The position numbers were made by a program, and so were the translations under genes. Below, one piece after another: positions 25,006 to 34,900 of a stretch of DNA of 64,000 nt. Within the stretch, counting starts at the first letter, position 1. Each line of letters opens with the position of its first letter. The DNA comes from Candidatus Sulfopaludibacter sp. SbA3. GTDB lineage: Bacteria; Acidobacteriota; Terriglobia; Bryobacterales; Bryobacteraceae. The notes below the pieces were generated by a model. The model saw only the letters and a list, made by a program, of their open reading frames with translations, did no database searches and was not told where the DNA came from. The stretch lies in the NCBI GenBank assembly GCA_945893365.1, contig CAMDED010000001.1:62001-126000 (forward strand), in the 5' to 3' direction.

Positions 25006-27858
25006 TCACGCCAATAAAGTCCGGAATCCGAAATGGCCCCTTGCGATCAGTTCCTCCGCCAGCCGGCGCGCGCTCAGGGCGGCATCAGGGTTGTTGCTGT
25101 TCAGGGCGCTCCTCAATAGCTCGATGGCATCGCTCTCCACCCCCAGCAGTAGCCAGCGCTCCCTGTCACCTTCAATCATCAGGCGGAGACACGTGACGCA
25201 CTCGACCGGGTATCTCGGACAGCGCTCCGAGAGCAGTTTCACGACGCCCATCTCACCTTCCGCCTTCTTTGTAAGCCGGAGTATAGACAGCAGCGTTTCG
25301 AGGGACCAGCGTTCATCGAACTTCTCGGATGTAAACCACCACCCGAAGTTCGCGAGTTCCTTCACGAACAAGTCGGGTTTTTCCGCCTGGCTCGCCACAT
25401 CCAATCGCCGCTCCATTAGCGTCTTGAGTCGATCGAATACTTGAGCTGGAGCGGCGTCGTCCCAACGGGAAACGCTCGTCCCGACAAACCACATCGCATG
25501 CCCGCGCAACGCATCTGATGCCGTGGCATAGAAGGTTTCGATGAGGCCGTCGACAGAGCCGAACTCGATGCTACCGAGCCAGTAGTAAATCAGCAGGTGT
25601 TCCGATAACCGGTCTTCTGGCGATCCGGGGTGCCGCATCATCCCCATCGCCTGCCCAATCTGTGCGACGGCACGCTGGAAGGCCGGTAATAGGGCCTGTA
25701 AAAGCACGGTATTCGGCTCATTGAAGGCGATGAAGCTTTCCCACGCTGCACTGAACAGCGGCTGATCATCCCGCCCCGGCGGCAGTATCGCATCCACATG
25801 TGCGCGAACCCAGTTCCAGTCAAGGCTCGCCAGCGATGTTAAATGGCGGCCATAGACGGATCGGATCGTCAAAGTTGGTTCTCTTTCGATTTCGAGATGT
25901 GCGTTTAGAACGTCGCGGACCTCGGGCATCGAATCGAAATCTATGGGTGTTTGCCCTTTTGCCTTGCGCGCCGCATCAGTGCATCGGCGCAGCCACCAGG
26001 CGTAGTCGATGACCGCATCGAGAGCGCGGCCTCTCGTGGAGTTGATTGACAGAAACGAGGGGTCGAACTTTTCACCACGCTCATCTTCGACTCCCGGATA
26101 CGGATCATCCGTCAACGGCTGAAGCACCTCCCAAGCCGAAGATCTGTAGTCCAGCGGAAGCCGATCCTGACCACCTTCAAAGCCCGTCGTGAGGAGGTCA
26201 ATGATGGCTGTTCGACTCCACCCCCAATCGGGGTCGGCATCCATGAGGCCGCCTTTTCGGTCTGGGATCTCACGTCCTTGTGCGACCACCCACTTCCCCA
26301 GTTCGAGCACCGGACCCCAGTCCCACCGCTCCCCTTGTTTCAGTGCTGCAGTGAGACTGCCGAAAAGCGCCCGAATGTAGGTGGGATCGAGTCCCTCCAT
26401 TTTCGGAGCGGCGGCTGCGAAATCAGACGGGCGCTTCCTAACGACGCTTGTGAGCGCGCCTCCGAGGCCCTCTGCTGTAGGTGCAAAGACATCATGCCCG
26501 GGCACCCAGCTTTTCAGGAACCCGAGCAGATCGTCAACCGATAACTCCGCCAACTCTTCGGCAGTCTTTGGCGACTCAGCACTGATCGCTCCGAAACGCG
26601 GATACGACACGCGATCGGGCGGACTTGGTGTGCCAAGTTGGGCTTTGAGCTCTTCGTACCGCGTTTGATATGGCTCAGGCAGTTGACCTTCGAGGATTGA
26701 GAAGTGATCGAGGCGCCCACGATTCGAAAGATGGCGGATCTTCTCTTCTGTGACTTCCTCCCCGATAAAGGCCAGCCAGTTGCGCAGAGCCTCTTCCGAC
26801 GGCCCTGCATCCATCCACACCAGGATCTGCTGCTTCCTTTCGGCAGTCAAGGTTGGGAAGGTTGCCTTCAGCAGTAAGACGGCCTCGTGTCGAGTGCTCG
26901 CACGGCTCAGAATGTCCGGCTGTTGGAAGCTCTGCTCCGCCAGCGCCCACCCTTGTTCCGGGAAGAGCCGAGCGATGTGCAGCTCCAGCCGGCGGAACGA
27001 TACCCACTTTTGTTCTTGCAACACTGTAATGACAGCCGGTAGCTGCGACGGGTCGGCAGTGATCAGAAGTTCGGCCGCATCGCGTACTGCGCAGAGCAGC
27101 AAGCTCGGGATATCGTCGGGATCCTTGCCGTGCTCAATAGCCGGGTGCCTGATGTAAAGATAGTCCTCGTCTCCTTCCTCCTCGCTCTTTCGCGACAACC
27201 TGATGGCGTCGTTCAAAAGCCTGCAGAACAGCCGGACCACTTCAATGCCACTGCACTTCACGACTTCCGGCACGGCTGCATCGACAATTCGGCTGTAGTA
27301 CCAGTCTCGGAAGTGCGACTGGGGCTCTGGAGATAGAATCGACTCTTCCTCGCGTCGGTCGACTCGAGGATCGGGAGTCAGGGCAAGAGCTGAGGCGGTG
27401 AGCTCAATGGCAGCCGGCCCTTGTGCCCCAGTCGCAAGGTGGACTATTAAGTCCTTTACTTTCTCGCCCAACAGCAGCTTCACTGAGAGGGGGATAGACG
27501 CAGAAATCTGAGGGACCAGCTTCGCTGCCAGCGACGGTGGCAGAGCTAGGCCAACGTCAGCTATGTCATCGTGAACCCGACTGTTCTCCGAAGTGGGAAT
27601 GCGAAGTGCGACGTCCAACACCGCATTCTGCACTTCCGGAACCCGCGCCATTCGGATCAAATATCGGGACTCAGGCCAGATCGGAAAACTGATGTATTGG
27701 CCCTCGCGAATCGGCTCGGGAGGCTTTTGAAAGAAGCCCCGATCCGCTAGAGGCTTCAGCCATGCGGGAGAATTCAGTCGATCAAAGAAGTACTGATACT
27801 GGGCGTAGCCCTTCCCAATTTCCCGTAGTGCGTTGTCCACTGTCTCGGCGCTAGGCAT
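25006..27858 (-). CDS. Large helical protein, 950 aa, unknown
   Basis: Not recognised. The true start is taken at 27858 (AGAGGATACACCGA before it); the longer frame upstream is out of character, and the start overlaps the partner stop by eight bases. The protein is soluble, without signal or membrane segments, and consists of many amphipathic helices that look like HEAT/TPR-type solenoid repeats. No P-loop, nuclease, TIR or protease motif is visible by eye. With its partner it forms a two-gene unit inserted, in reverse orientation, inside the PRTRC cassette. Large two-gene modules of this kind in such places are often defence systems, which is only an inference. Confidence 0.6.
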   Translation of the reverse strand: MPSAETVDNALREIGKGYAQYQYFFDRLNSPAWLKPLADRGFFQKPPEPIREGQYISFPIWPESRYLIRMARVPEVQNAVLDVALRIPTSENSRVHDDIADVGLALPPSLAAKLVPQISASIPLSVKLLLGEKVKDLIVHLATGAQGPAAIELTASALALTPDPRVDRREEESILSPEPQSHFRDWYYSRIVDAAVPEVVKCSGIEVVRLFCRLLNDAIRLSRKSEEEGDEDYLYIRHPAIEHGKDPDDIPSLLLCAVRDAAELLITADPSQLPAVITVLQEQKWVSFRRLELHIARLFPEQGWALAEQSFQQPDILSRASTRHEAVLLLKATFPTLTAERKQQILVWMDAGPSEEALRNWLAFIGEEVTEEKIRHLSNRGRLDHFSILEGQLPEPYQTRYEELKAQLGTPSPPDRVSYPRFGAISAESPKTAEELAELSVDDLLGFLKSWVPGHDVFAPTAEGLGGALTSVVRKRPSDFAAAAPKMEGLDPTYIRALFGSLTAALKQGERWDWGPVLELGKWVVAQGREIPDRKGGLMDADPDWGWSRTAIIDLLTTGFEGGQDRLPLDYRSSAWEVLQPLTDDPYPGVEDERGEKFDPSFLSINSTRGRALDAVIDYAWWLRRCTDAARKAKGQTPIDFDSMPEVRDVLNAHLEIEREPTLTIRSVYGRHLTSLASLDWNWVRAHVDAILPPGRDDQPLFSAAWESFIAFNEPNTVLLQALLPAFQRAVAQIGQAMGMMRHPGSPEDRLSEHLLIYYWLGSIEFGSVDGLIETFYATASDALRGHAMWFVGTSVSRWDDAAPAQVFDRLKTLMERRLDVASQAEKPDLFVKELANFGWWFTSEKFDERWSLETLLSILRLTKKAEGEMGVVKLLSERCPRYPVECVTCLRLMIEGDRERWLLLGVESDAIELLRSALNSNNPDAALSARRLAEELIARGHFGFRTLLA

Positions 27859-28513
27859 TCGGTGTATCCTCTGCGAGAAGGGCGTCGATGGCCGAGAAGT
27901 CCTCCGAGGGCCGACGATGGAAGTTCTCCAGCAAAATCTGCTCAAGCTCGTCAAGCGCGGACCGAAACTCGTCTTCCGTTGTCGAAGACCCGTGTGCGAC
28001 GCGGACGAAATAGTCGTGCAGATCCAGCCAGCGCTGGACCCGCTTCTGCTCAAGCGTCTCTGGCAGGCGCTGACCCGAGGGGTCCGTGGACCGAAAGAGT
28101 CCCGCCACCACATCCCGTCGTTTCGGCCGGCTATCTTTCCACCACTGAAAAAAGTTGTAGAGTGCTCCCAGGAGTTTCCCGAGGGGGCCGTCGATCTCAC
28201 CAGCCCAACCACCCTGGTTGTAACACTTGCTCTTCGCCGCGCCGAGCCAGATCGGCTCAAGCGCATTCACGCGATCGCCCAATCTCCCCTGCTCGGAAAG
28301 AATTGGCAGATCAAGGACTTTCGGCAATCCACCCGTCATCTCCCGAATGGAGTGTGAGGCTTGGAGAATTCGCCCGGGATTCGCATTGTCCGCCAGAACC
28401 CGTAGGGAAGACTCATACAAAAGCGCAACCGAATCGCTCTTTTCCGACAAAGAGCGATGTACCAACTGCTGTCGGCCCGTCATTTCGTACTGCTGCGAAT
28501 TGGCTGTATTCAT
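27851..28513 (-). CDS. Partner protein of the 950-aa gene, about 220 aa
   Basis: Not recognised. A start at ATG 28513 gives MNTANSQQYEMTGRQQLVHR; the frame also runs upstream to 28732, but that part is arginine-rich and lacks a ribosome-binding site. The protein is soluble and helical, with a lysine- and arginine-rich centre and an acidic C-terminus. Its 3' end overlaps the start of the large gene by eight bases, so they are translated together. The 296 bp between 28513 and PRTRC C hold the divergent promoters and no further gene I can support. Confidence 0.5.
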   Translation of the reverse strand: MNTANSQQYEMTGRQQLVHRSLSEKSDSVALLYESSLRVLADNANPGRILQASHSIREMTGGLPKVLDLPILSEQGRLGDRVNALEPIWLGAAKSKCYNQGGWAGEIDGPLGKLLGALYNFFQWWKDSRPKRRDVVAGLFRSTDPSGQRLPETLEQKRVQRWLDLHDYFVRVAHGSSTTEDEFRSALDELEQILLENFHRRPSEDFSAIDALLAEDTPNA

Positions 28514-28808
28514 CGTCGACTTGACGGATGCGCCGGGCACCCGTCTCCGAGCGACGCGTCGGGACGGCGCCGGTATGGTTGGCCCGTTTGTTTGGTTTCG
28601 GCCATGGCTTCGTAGACTTCGAGTATAAATCGCTTCGCGAAACTCGTCATAGGCTGGCTCGGCTCTTCCGCGAACGACTGGGATGCTTTCAAGAACGTCG
28701 GCGATCTTCGTGGCGCCCGATGCCGCAGACATGGTGGTTATCCGGACTGGCGACCATCACTACGGTCGCAGAAACGACCCAGAAAAGAATATGAAGGAGT
28801 AATACGAT

Positions 28809-29018
28809 ATGGCTCTCACCGTCACCAAGATGACCAGAGTTTTCCAATTCAATGGGATTCGCTTGCCTGATCCCAACCCAGAAATGACTGTCGATAACGT
28901 GAAGGCGCTGTATAGTGCCCAATACCCCGAACTGACGACGGCTGTCGTCAACGGTCCGGAAGCTGTCGGCGATAAGCTGCGCTACACGTTCGATCGAGCG
29001 ATCGGCAGCAAAGGTTGA
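28809..29018 (+). CDS. PRTRC system protein C
   Basis: A 69-aa protein that matches PRTRC protein C almost throughout: MALTVTKMTRVFQFNGIRLP, DPNPEMT, YSAQYPELTTA and a C-terminal YTFDRAIGSKG. GAAGGAGTAATACGAT precedes the ATG. It is thought to be ubiquitin-like or a small beta-grasp protein in some descriptions, fitting with the ThiF-family E1-like protein of the cassette, but no function is proven. The stop overlaps the next ATG as TGATG. Confidence 0.9.
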   Translation: MALTVTKMTRVFQFNGIRLPDPNPEMTVDNVKALYSAQYPELTTAVVNGPEAVGDKLRYTFDRAIGSKG

Positions 29019-29251
29019 TGCCGATGCCGCGCAGCGCGAAATCGCCATCCGGTGAAGTAATGCGCGAGATCGAGAGACTGGCGCAGGGCACACACCCGAA
29101 GCAGCAGACTCCTTTGATGAGGTTTACCCAATGTCCGGACTGGCAGAATGCGGCGGTCTCAATTGTTCGGGCGCTCGATGCGTCTCTACATCGGCGCCGG
29201 CATGGGGTTCCGATCTCGCCTTCGCCAGGATGGCTACCGCCGACCGCTTGA
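29018..29251 (+). CDS. Small hypothetical protein, 77 aa, between PRTRC C and F
   Basis: Its ATG overlaps the stop of PRTRC C and its stop overlaps the start of PRTRC F, each as TGATG. This argues for real translation in the operon. The product is basic with a helical middle (SGEVMREIERLAQG). I do not recognise it. The overlapping pattern could also be a relic that only maintains coupling. Confidence 0.45.
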   Translation: MPMPRSAKSPSGEVMREIERLAQGTHPKQQTPLMRFTQCPDWQNAAVSIVRALDASLHRRRHGVPISPSPGWLPPTA

Positions 29252-30225
29252 TGGCGAGGGGATCGGGACTGACCATACCTCGTCTCGACGGTGTTCCGAG
29301 GGAACATCAGGTGTGGCAAGGTGAGCAGGCCGCGGCGCGAACAGCCGCGGCATTCCTGAAGGCCGGCTTAGCGTCGGATGAGGACTGGTATCGAGCACAG
29401 CGCAACCCCTTCGATTTTGTGAAGATGGCTTTGAATCGTTGGGTAGCTGCACACTGGGTCACGGAGATTCAAGAGGAATTTAGACTCCACCTTACGCTCT
29501 CGACGAGCCTGGACCGTTACTTCACGGACCAGGGGCCCACCGCCACGTCGGAACTGTATCTCACGATCGAGCCGGAATCGGCTGGATACGTTGTTCTGGG
29601 CCCGACCATGCGGATGCTCGAAACAATACACCCGGGGTTGCCGGTCACGTTCGCCCATACCCTCCTCGGCTCGATGAATCGCTGGGTTCGGGTGTACGAC
29701 TGGCGCGATGCGCTGGAACGCGTGGACAGGCTCCGGGAGTGGTACGAAGTGGACCCGCCGGAAACCCCTGAAGAGGTGCAGCTGCCGGATATCGAATCGA
29801 GTATCCCGCATTGCATGAAGCGGCGCCCGCTCTCTCCGAAGACGCTAGCACGCATCGGCCCTACGATTAAGGACACAACGGCGAGGCATTTGGTCGAGAA
29901 CCTCCTCGATATCGAGCGGGCCGCCACTCGCGTCGTTCGCCCTGTCATCGATGAGGACACTAGTGCCATGCTGGCCGATTGCGGAGAAGCGCTTCCGGGC
30001 CTGCTAGCGGTCTTCGAGAAGCACGACGCAATCGAGGGGCAGTTTGATGAGGAGTCGCAAGGGATGCTCGAAGTCACTCCTGAACCGAATCTGATCATCC
30101 GGCTCAACGGAGAAGACGTGGAGAGTGTTCGGGATGCGTTCGATAGGCTTGCAGCCTGCTGCGAGACACTGGCCTGTGCAAGACGGTTGATGAAGATTAT
30201 GCCGGGCAACGAGCGCCCGGATTGA
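29251..30225 (+). CDS. PRTRC system protein F
   Basis: A 324-aa protein with features of PRTRC F: WVAAHWVTEIQEEFRLHLTL, then YVVLGPTMRMLE and an acidic tail. The start at ATG 29251 is chosen because it overlaps the preceding stop as TGATG; the frame is open upstream to 29131. Soluble, no catalytic motif seen. It stands in the usual place between C and B. Confidence 0.7.
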   Translation: MARGSGLTIPRLDGVPREHQVWQGEQAAARTAAAFLKAGLASDEDWYRAQRNPFDFVKMALNRWVAAHWVTEIQEEFRLHLTLSTSLDRYFTDQGPTATSELYLTIEPESAGYVVLGPTMRMLETIHPGLPVTFAHTLLGSMNRWVRVYDWRDALERVDRLREWYEVDPPETPEEVQLPDIESSIPHCMKRRPLSPKTLARIGPTIKDTTARHLVENLLDIERAATRVVRPVIDEDTSAMLADCGEALPGLLAVFEKHDAIEGQFDEESQGMLEVTPEPNLIIRLNGEDVESVRDAFDRLAACCETLACARRLMKIMPGNERPD

Positions 30226-30234
30226 GGACGGCGT

Positions 30235-30948
30235 ATGAATATCTACGTGGACGTTGGGGGAAGCGAGGCGCTCACGTTGAAAGGGGCTCTACTCGTGTAC
30301 CAGGGCAAGAGCCGCAGTTTCGTAGCGTGGCACGAGGCGAGGCACTTGGAGCAAGGCGCTCCGTTTCTCGGTGAGGCCCAGCAGTTGACGACGGAATTCG
30401 TGCACGGTCTGGCTCAAGGCTTAGGGTCGCGCATTCCAGTAGAGATTCTCCCGGAGAATGTGCTTGTCCGCACGGCGGAAGCCGTCGTGTGGTGGACGCC
30501 GGCGGCGCACCGAACGATGTTCTTCCGTTCAACCGCCGAGGACACTCAAGCTCTTAACGGCAAGAAATTCCCACATCCTCCACTCGTGTGGTGTGTCAGC
30601 GGCCGGGAACTGTGGGTGCGCGCAATGCCGGAGAATGCGCGCCCCAAGCCTACGACGAAACTGCGGGTGGCGCCGTACTTCAACGTAAGCGGCGAGGATG
30701 GTCTGACCTGCCAAGGAACGATGCGATCGCCGGAAGATGCCGGAGTCGCGACGATTCCGCTGTGGGAGCGGGCGTTCTTTCAAAGTGAATTCACGCACCA
30801 GAACGGTGCCCGGCGGCTCACCATCCATCCTGGAGGATTCCTGGGACTGTGGGCGAGCCTATCAGGAAGTCGAAAACCGTTTCCGATGGAGCACTTGGCT
30901 CCGGCGAACCAGACACTCTTGGAGTTCGTAAAATGTGAACCACGGTAG
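30235..30948 (+). CDS. PRTRC system protein B
   Basis: A 237-aa protein with the PRTRC B pattern: ALTLKGALLVYQGKSRSFVA, a VVWWTPAAHRTMFF strand, HPPLVWCVSGRELWVRAM and RPKPTTKLRVAPYFN. GAGGACGGCGT precedes the ATG. The fold looks beta-rich. It is nine bases downstream of F and eleven upstream of the ThiF gene, so these three are one transcript. Confidence 0.85.
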   Translation: MNIYVDVGGSEALTLKGALLVYQGKSRSFVAWHEARHLEQGAPFLGEAQQLTTEFVHGLAQGLGSRIPVEILPENVLVRTAEAVVWWTPAAHRTMFFRSTAEDTQALNGKKFPHPPLVWCVSGRELWVRAMPENARPKPTTKLRVAPYFNVSGEDGLTCQGTMRSPEDAGVATIPLWERAFFQSEFTHQNGARRLTIHPGGFLGLWASLSGSRKPFPMEHLAPANQTLLEFVKCEPR

Positions 30949-30959
30949 GAGGGGTCACG

Positions 30960-31754
30960 ATGCACACGCTCATCGCCGAACTGTTGCGGCGCGAGGTCCG
31001 AGTTTTAGTAGTCGGTTGCGGCGGCAATGGCAGCGCAGTCGCCGCCGGATTGCCCTACCTGCATCAGGCGATGATTGTGGCGGGACACCCCGGGGGCTTG
31101 CGTGTAACGTTGATGGATGGGGACATCATTTCGCCAGCCAACTGCGTTCGCCAGCCCTTTTCCTCAGCCGAAATCGGCCTTGCGAAGGCGGTTGTCATGG
31201 TCAGCCGCCTGAATCTCTTCTGGGGGCTGAGCTGGACGGCCAGTCCCGAATTTCTTACGGCGCAGAGCAAAATCCACGATTTCGATGTCGTGATCGGTTG
31301 CGTGGATACGCGGGCGGCACGGATAATGATCGGCAAGCAGGTCCAGGGATGGCGGAGCCGCGTCGGCTACTGGCTCGATCTAGGCAACTCGGCCGACAGC
31401 GGGCAATTCGTGCTTGGCCAGCCGTTGAACGGCCGGAATCGGCGCTCGGTGGACCGCCTTCGCACCGCACCGGAGATCTTCCCCGAGCTCTCCGACGAGT
31501 CGCTCGACGCAACGGACGGGCCGAGTTGCAGCGCGGCAGAGGCGCTCGAACGACAGGAACCATTTGTCAATCAGACGCTGGCGCAACACGCACTCGCCTT
31601 GCTTACCAGGCTATTTCGATACGGCCGCATCGATCACCATGGAGCCTTCGTCAACGTCGCAGAAAATCGAGTGCAGCCTCTGCAGATCAGCCCGCAGGAG
31701 TGGAAGAAGTTGACCCGGCGCGGGCGCAGGCTCCAGCGGAAAACCGCTGCGTAG
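30960..31754 (+). CDS. PRTRC ThiF-family (E1-like) protein
   Basis: A 264-aa Rossmann-fold E1/ThiF-like protein: VLVVGCGGNGSAVAAGL is the ATP-binding loop, VTLMDGDIISPANCVRQPF the DxD..N..RQ.F region, and VVIGCVDTRAAR the next strand. The catalytic cysteine and zinc cluster of true E1 enzymes are not obvious, so its reaction is unclear; family members adenylate C-terminal glycines. AGGAGGGGTCACG precedes the ATG. It ends the cassette. I find no PRTRC A or parB here. Confidence 0.9.
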   Translation: MHTLIAELLRREVRVLVVGCGGNGSAVAAGLPYLHQAMIVAGHPGGLRVTLMDGDIISPANCVRQPFSSAEIGLAKAVVMVSRLNLFWGLSWTASPEFLTAQSKIHDFDVVIGCVDTRAARIMIGKQVQGWRSRVGYWLDLGNSADSGQFVLGQPLNGRNRRSVDRLRTAPEIFPELSDESLDATDGPSCSAAEALERQEPFVNQTLAQHALALLTRLFRYGRIDHHGAFVNVAENRVQPLQISPQEWKKLTRRGRRLQRKTAA

Positions 31755-31842
31755 TTTGATCGAGGCTGCCCAGGATTTATTGGTCTGGTGCCGTAAATTG
31801 TATTCTCAATCTGGTCAATCGTGAAAGTTGGCCCGCGCCTTA

Positions 31843-31858
31843 GCGGTCTTGTGACCGC
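31843..31858. promoter_or_regulatory. Small hairpin upstream of DISARM
   Basis: GCGGTC and GACCGC flank TTGT in the 199-bp gap before drmD. It lacks a T-run and is about 95 bp upstream of the start codon, so it may be a leader structure or operator; the gap must also contain the DISARM promoter, which I cannot pinpoint. Confidence 0.35.
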
Positions 31859-31953
31859 CTGGAGCAAATGGATCTTGGTAACCAGCCGAACGATTGATCG
31901 GGCGACATGCTCCCGCCTAACGCGATACCTTAGTGTTCTAAACATTTTTTCCT

Positions 31954-34900
31954 ATGAGTGTGACTTCTTCCGTCCCCGAAGTCGGTCAGATCGTCCGCGT
32001 CCGCCAAAGACTGTACTTGGTGGAGGGCCTGGTCGCGCGGCCGCGGCCGCAAGATTCGACGCTGGTCGAACTCTCGTGCATTGAGGACGACGCCCAGGGG
32101 CAGGAACTGGAGGTCCTCTGGGAGCGAGAACTGGACGCTGCCGTCCTGACGGGTGAGGAGTGGGCACGACTTGCCCAGCGTGGGTTCGACCCGCCGGAGT
32201 ACTTCTCCGCCTATCTCAATACCCTCCGATGGAATTGCGTCACCTCCACCGACGCTAGCCTCTTGCAATCGCCGTTCCGTGCGGGTATCCGGCTCGACGC
32301 CTACCAACTCGAACCATTGAGGAAGGCGTTGCGACTGCCGCGCGTGAATCTGTTTATTGCCGATGACGTTGGTTTGGGCAAGACCATTGAGGCGGGCTTG
32401 ATTGCGCGGGAGTTGCTGATGCGCAAGAAGGTGCGCGAAATCGTTGTAGCCTGCCCGCCGTCGATGCTGCTCCAGTGGCAGGAAGAGCTTGAGCAGCGCT
32501 TTGGCCTCCACTTCGAAATCCTTGACAAAGACTTCATTGCCCAGATTCGCCGCGAACGAGGTTTCGGCGTCAACCCCTGGACCGCCCATTCTCGATTTCT
32601 GATTTCCCACCGGCTATTGATCGACGAGGCTTACGCCGGACCTCTTCGCAACTGGCTTGGGACGTTCCGTCCGGGCACCATGCTGATCCTTGACGAGGCG
32701 CATCACGCCGCGCCATCGAGCGGTCAGCGCTATGCCATAGACTCGCAGATCACGCGTGCGATCCAAGGACTTTCCCCCAGGTTCGAACACCGGCTGTTTC
32801 TATCCGCCACCCCGCACAACGGCCATTCGAACAGTTTCACCGCTCTGCTCGAACTCCTAGATCCTCAGCGCTTCTGCCGAGGGGTCAAGGTCGTCAAGCG
32901 CAACCTGGATGACGTAATGGTGCGTCGCCTCAAGGATGACTTGCGTGAGATCGTTGGCGGATTTCCGAAGCGCCATGTAGTGCAGGTCGATATTTCGGGT
33001 CTGCCAGCCGACTCTCCAGAGCTTCGTATTGCAGCCTTGCTCGACCAGTACCGCGCCCTCCGTGAGGAGCGCCTGGCTGCAGAAAGCAGGCGGACGCAGA
33101 GCGCTTCCGGCCTGCTGATCACTGGCCTGCAGCAGCGGCTGTTCTCTTCAATTGAAGCCTTCGCTAAGACGTTGGCGGTCCATCGCAAGACTGTCAGAAA
33201 GCAGTGGGAACAGTCCCCATCGGCACCAGTCGCCGCGACATCGCTTGACCTGCTCCCAGATTCAGTGGGAGCGGACGATGAACGAGCCACACTCTCCGAA
33301 GAGGCCCTCGCCGCTGAAGCCGACGCTCAGATGGAGGCCGCGACCACGGCGACCATCGGACCGACTAAGGATCAATCAGCGAGATCCCTCTTCGACCGCG
33401 AGCAACAGCTTCTCGACGATATGACGGAGCTTGCCGAAAAGGCTCGCTTTCAGCCCGATGGGCGGGTAAGGAAGCTGACGGAGTGGATTCGCACCGAACA
33501 GCTCAAGGACGGTAAACATTGGACCGACATTCGCGTCATCATCTTCACGGAGTACGACGACACGAAGCGTTATCTGGTCAATCAACTGAACGCGTTCATT
33601 GATAAGTCAGAAAGACCCGACGAGCGCATCGCGGTCTATCACGGCCCGACCCCGGCAGCGGAGCGCGAACGCATCAAGAAAGCCTTTAATGCAGATCCCA
33701 ATCAGCATCCATTGCGGATTCTGATCGCCACCGATGCCGCGCGAGAAGGACTTAACCTGCAAGCCCATTGCTGGAACCTTTTCCATTTCGACGTTCCCTG
33801 GAACCCAGGGCGTATGGAGCAGCGCAACGGTCGCATCGACCGCAAGCTGCAGCCCAGCGCCGATGTCTATTGTCATTACTTCTTCTATACGCAGCGGCCC
33901 GAGGATCGCATCCTGAAGGTGCTGGTGGAAAAGACCAAACGCATCCAGGAGGAGCTTGGATCGCTTTCACAAGTCATCGAAAGTCGGCTCGAAAGACTAA
34001 TGAAGAACGGCATCCGCCGCCGCGATCTCTCGACACTCGAACAGCAGATCCGCGAAGCGGATATCGAAAAGGAACGCCGCGAAACGATGCAGGACGAACT
34101 GGAAGGCGCTCGCGAACGGCAGAACGCCCTGCGCGAGCAGATCGACCGCCTTCGAGGCATGCTCAATCGCTCGCGCCAAGCCGTCGCCTTTCAAGAAGAC
34201 CATTTCCGTGCTGCCATCTCCTGTGGACTTCGTATCGCGGGTTCTGAGCCACTCGGTGCCCAAACTGCCGAACCTACGCCCTCAACAACCCACGGCCCCA
34301 CGCAGTACACTTTCCCTGCGATCGACCAGCGGGACGGAGCCGATCCCACGTGGGCGGCCACGCTCGACGCCCTTCGCAAGCCGCGCGATCGAAGCGAGCG
34401 TCTCTGGGAGTGGCGTCGCAATGCGCCCATCCGGCCGGTGGTCTTCGAGGATCCCGGAATCGTCACGGATGAGGTGGTACATCTTCATCTGGAGCACCCG
34501 GTCGTCCGGCGTCTGCTATCACGCTTTGTCTCCCAAGGCTTCGTGCATCACGATCTGTCGCGCGCCTGCTTAAGTCAGACGAACGACGCCATTCCGCGCG
34601 TGATCTTGTTGGGACGATTGGCGCTCTACGGTCCCGGGGCAGCCCGCCTTCACGAAGAGATCATTCCCGTGACCGCCCGCTGGCGCGAGTCCAATCGAAC
34701 CGAGCCGCTCACGCCGTACGCCCGCACCGCCGAAACCGAAACGCTACGATTGCTCGAAGATGCCCTGATCGCCCCGCGCGATCACCGTCTCAACGAGACC
34801 ATCCGCCGCCAACTGTTGGAAACGGTAACCCGGGACATCCAGGATCTGCTGCCTCACCTTGAAACTCGGGCGGAGGAATACGAAGAGGACGCCCGCGCCG

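Noticed and set aside
27859-28266. Upstream extension of the 950-aa gene
   Set aside because: It overlaps the partner gene in another frame, is serine/arginine-rich and lacks a ribosome-binding site; the start at 27858 has one.
27862-28524. Plus-strand frame of 220 codons
   Set aside because: Antisense to the 220-aa partner gene, low complexity and rich in arginine, proline and serine.
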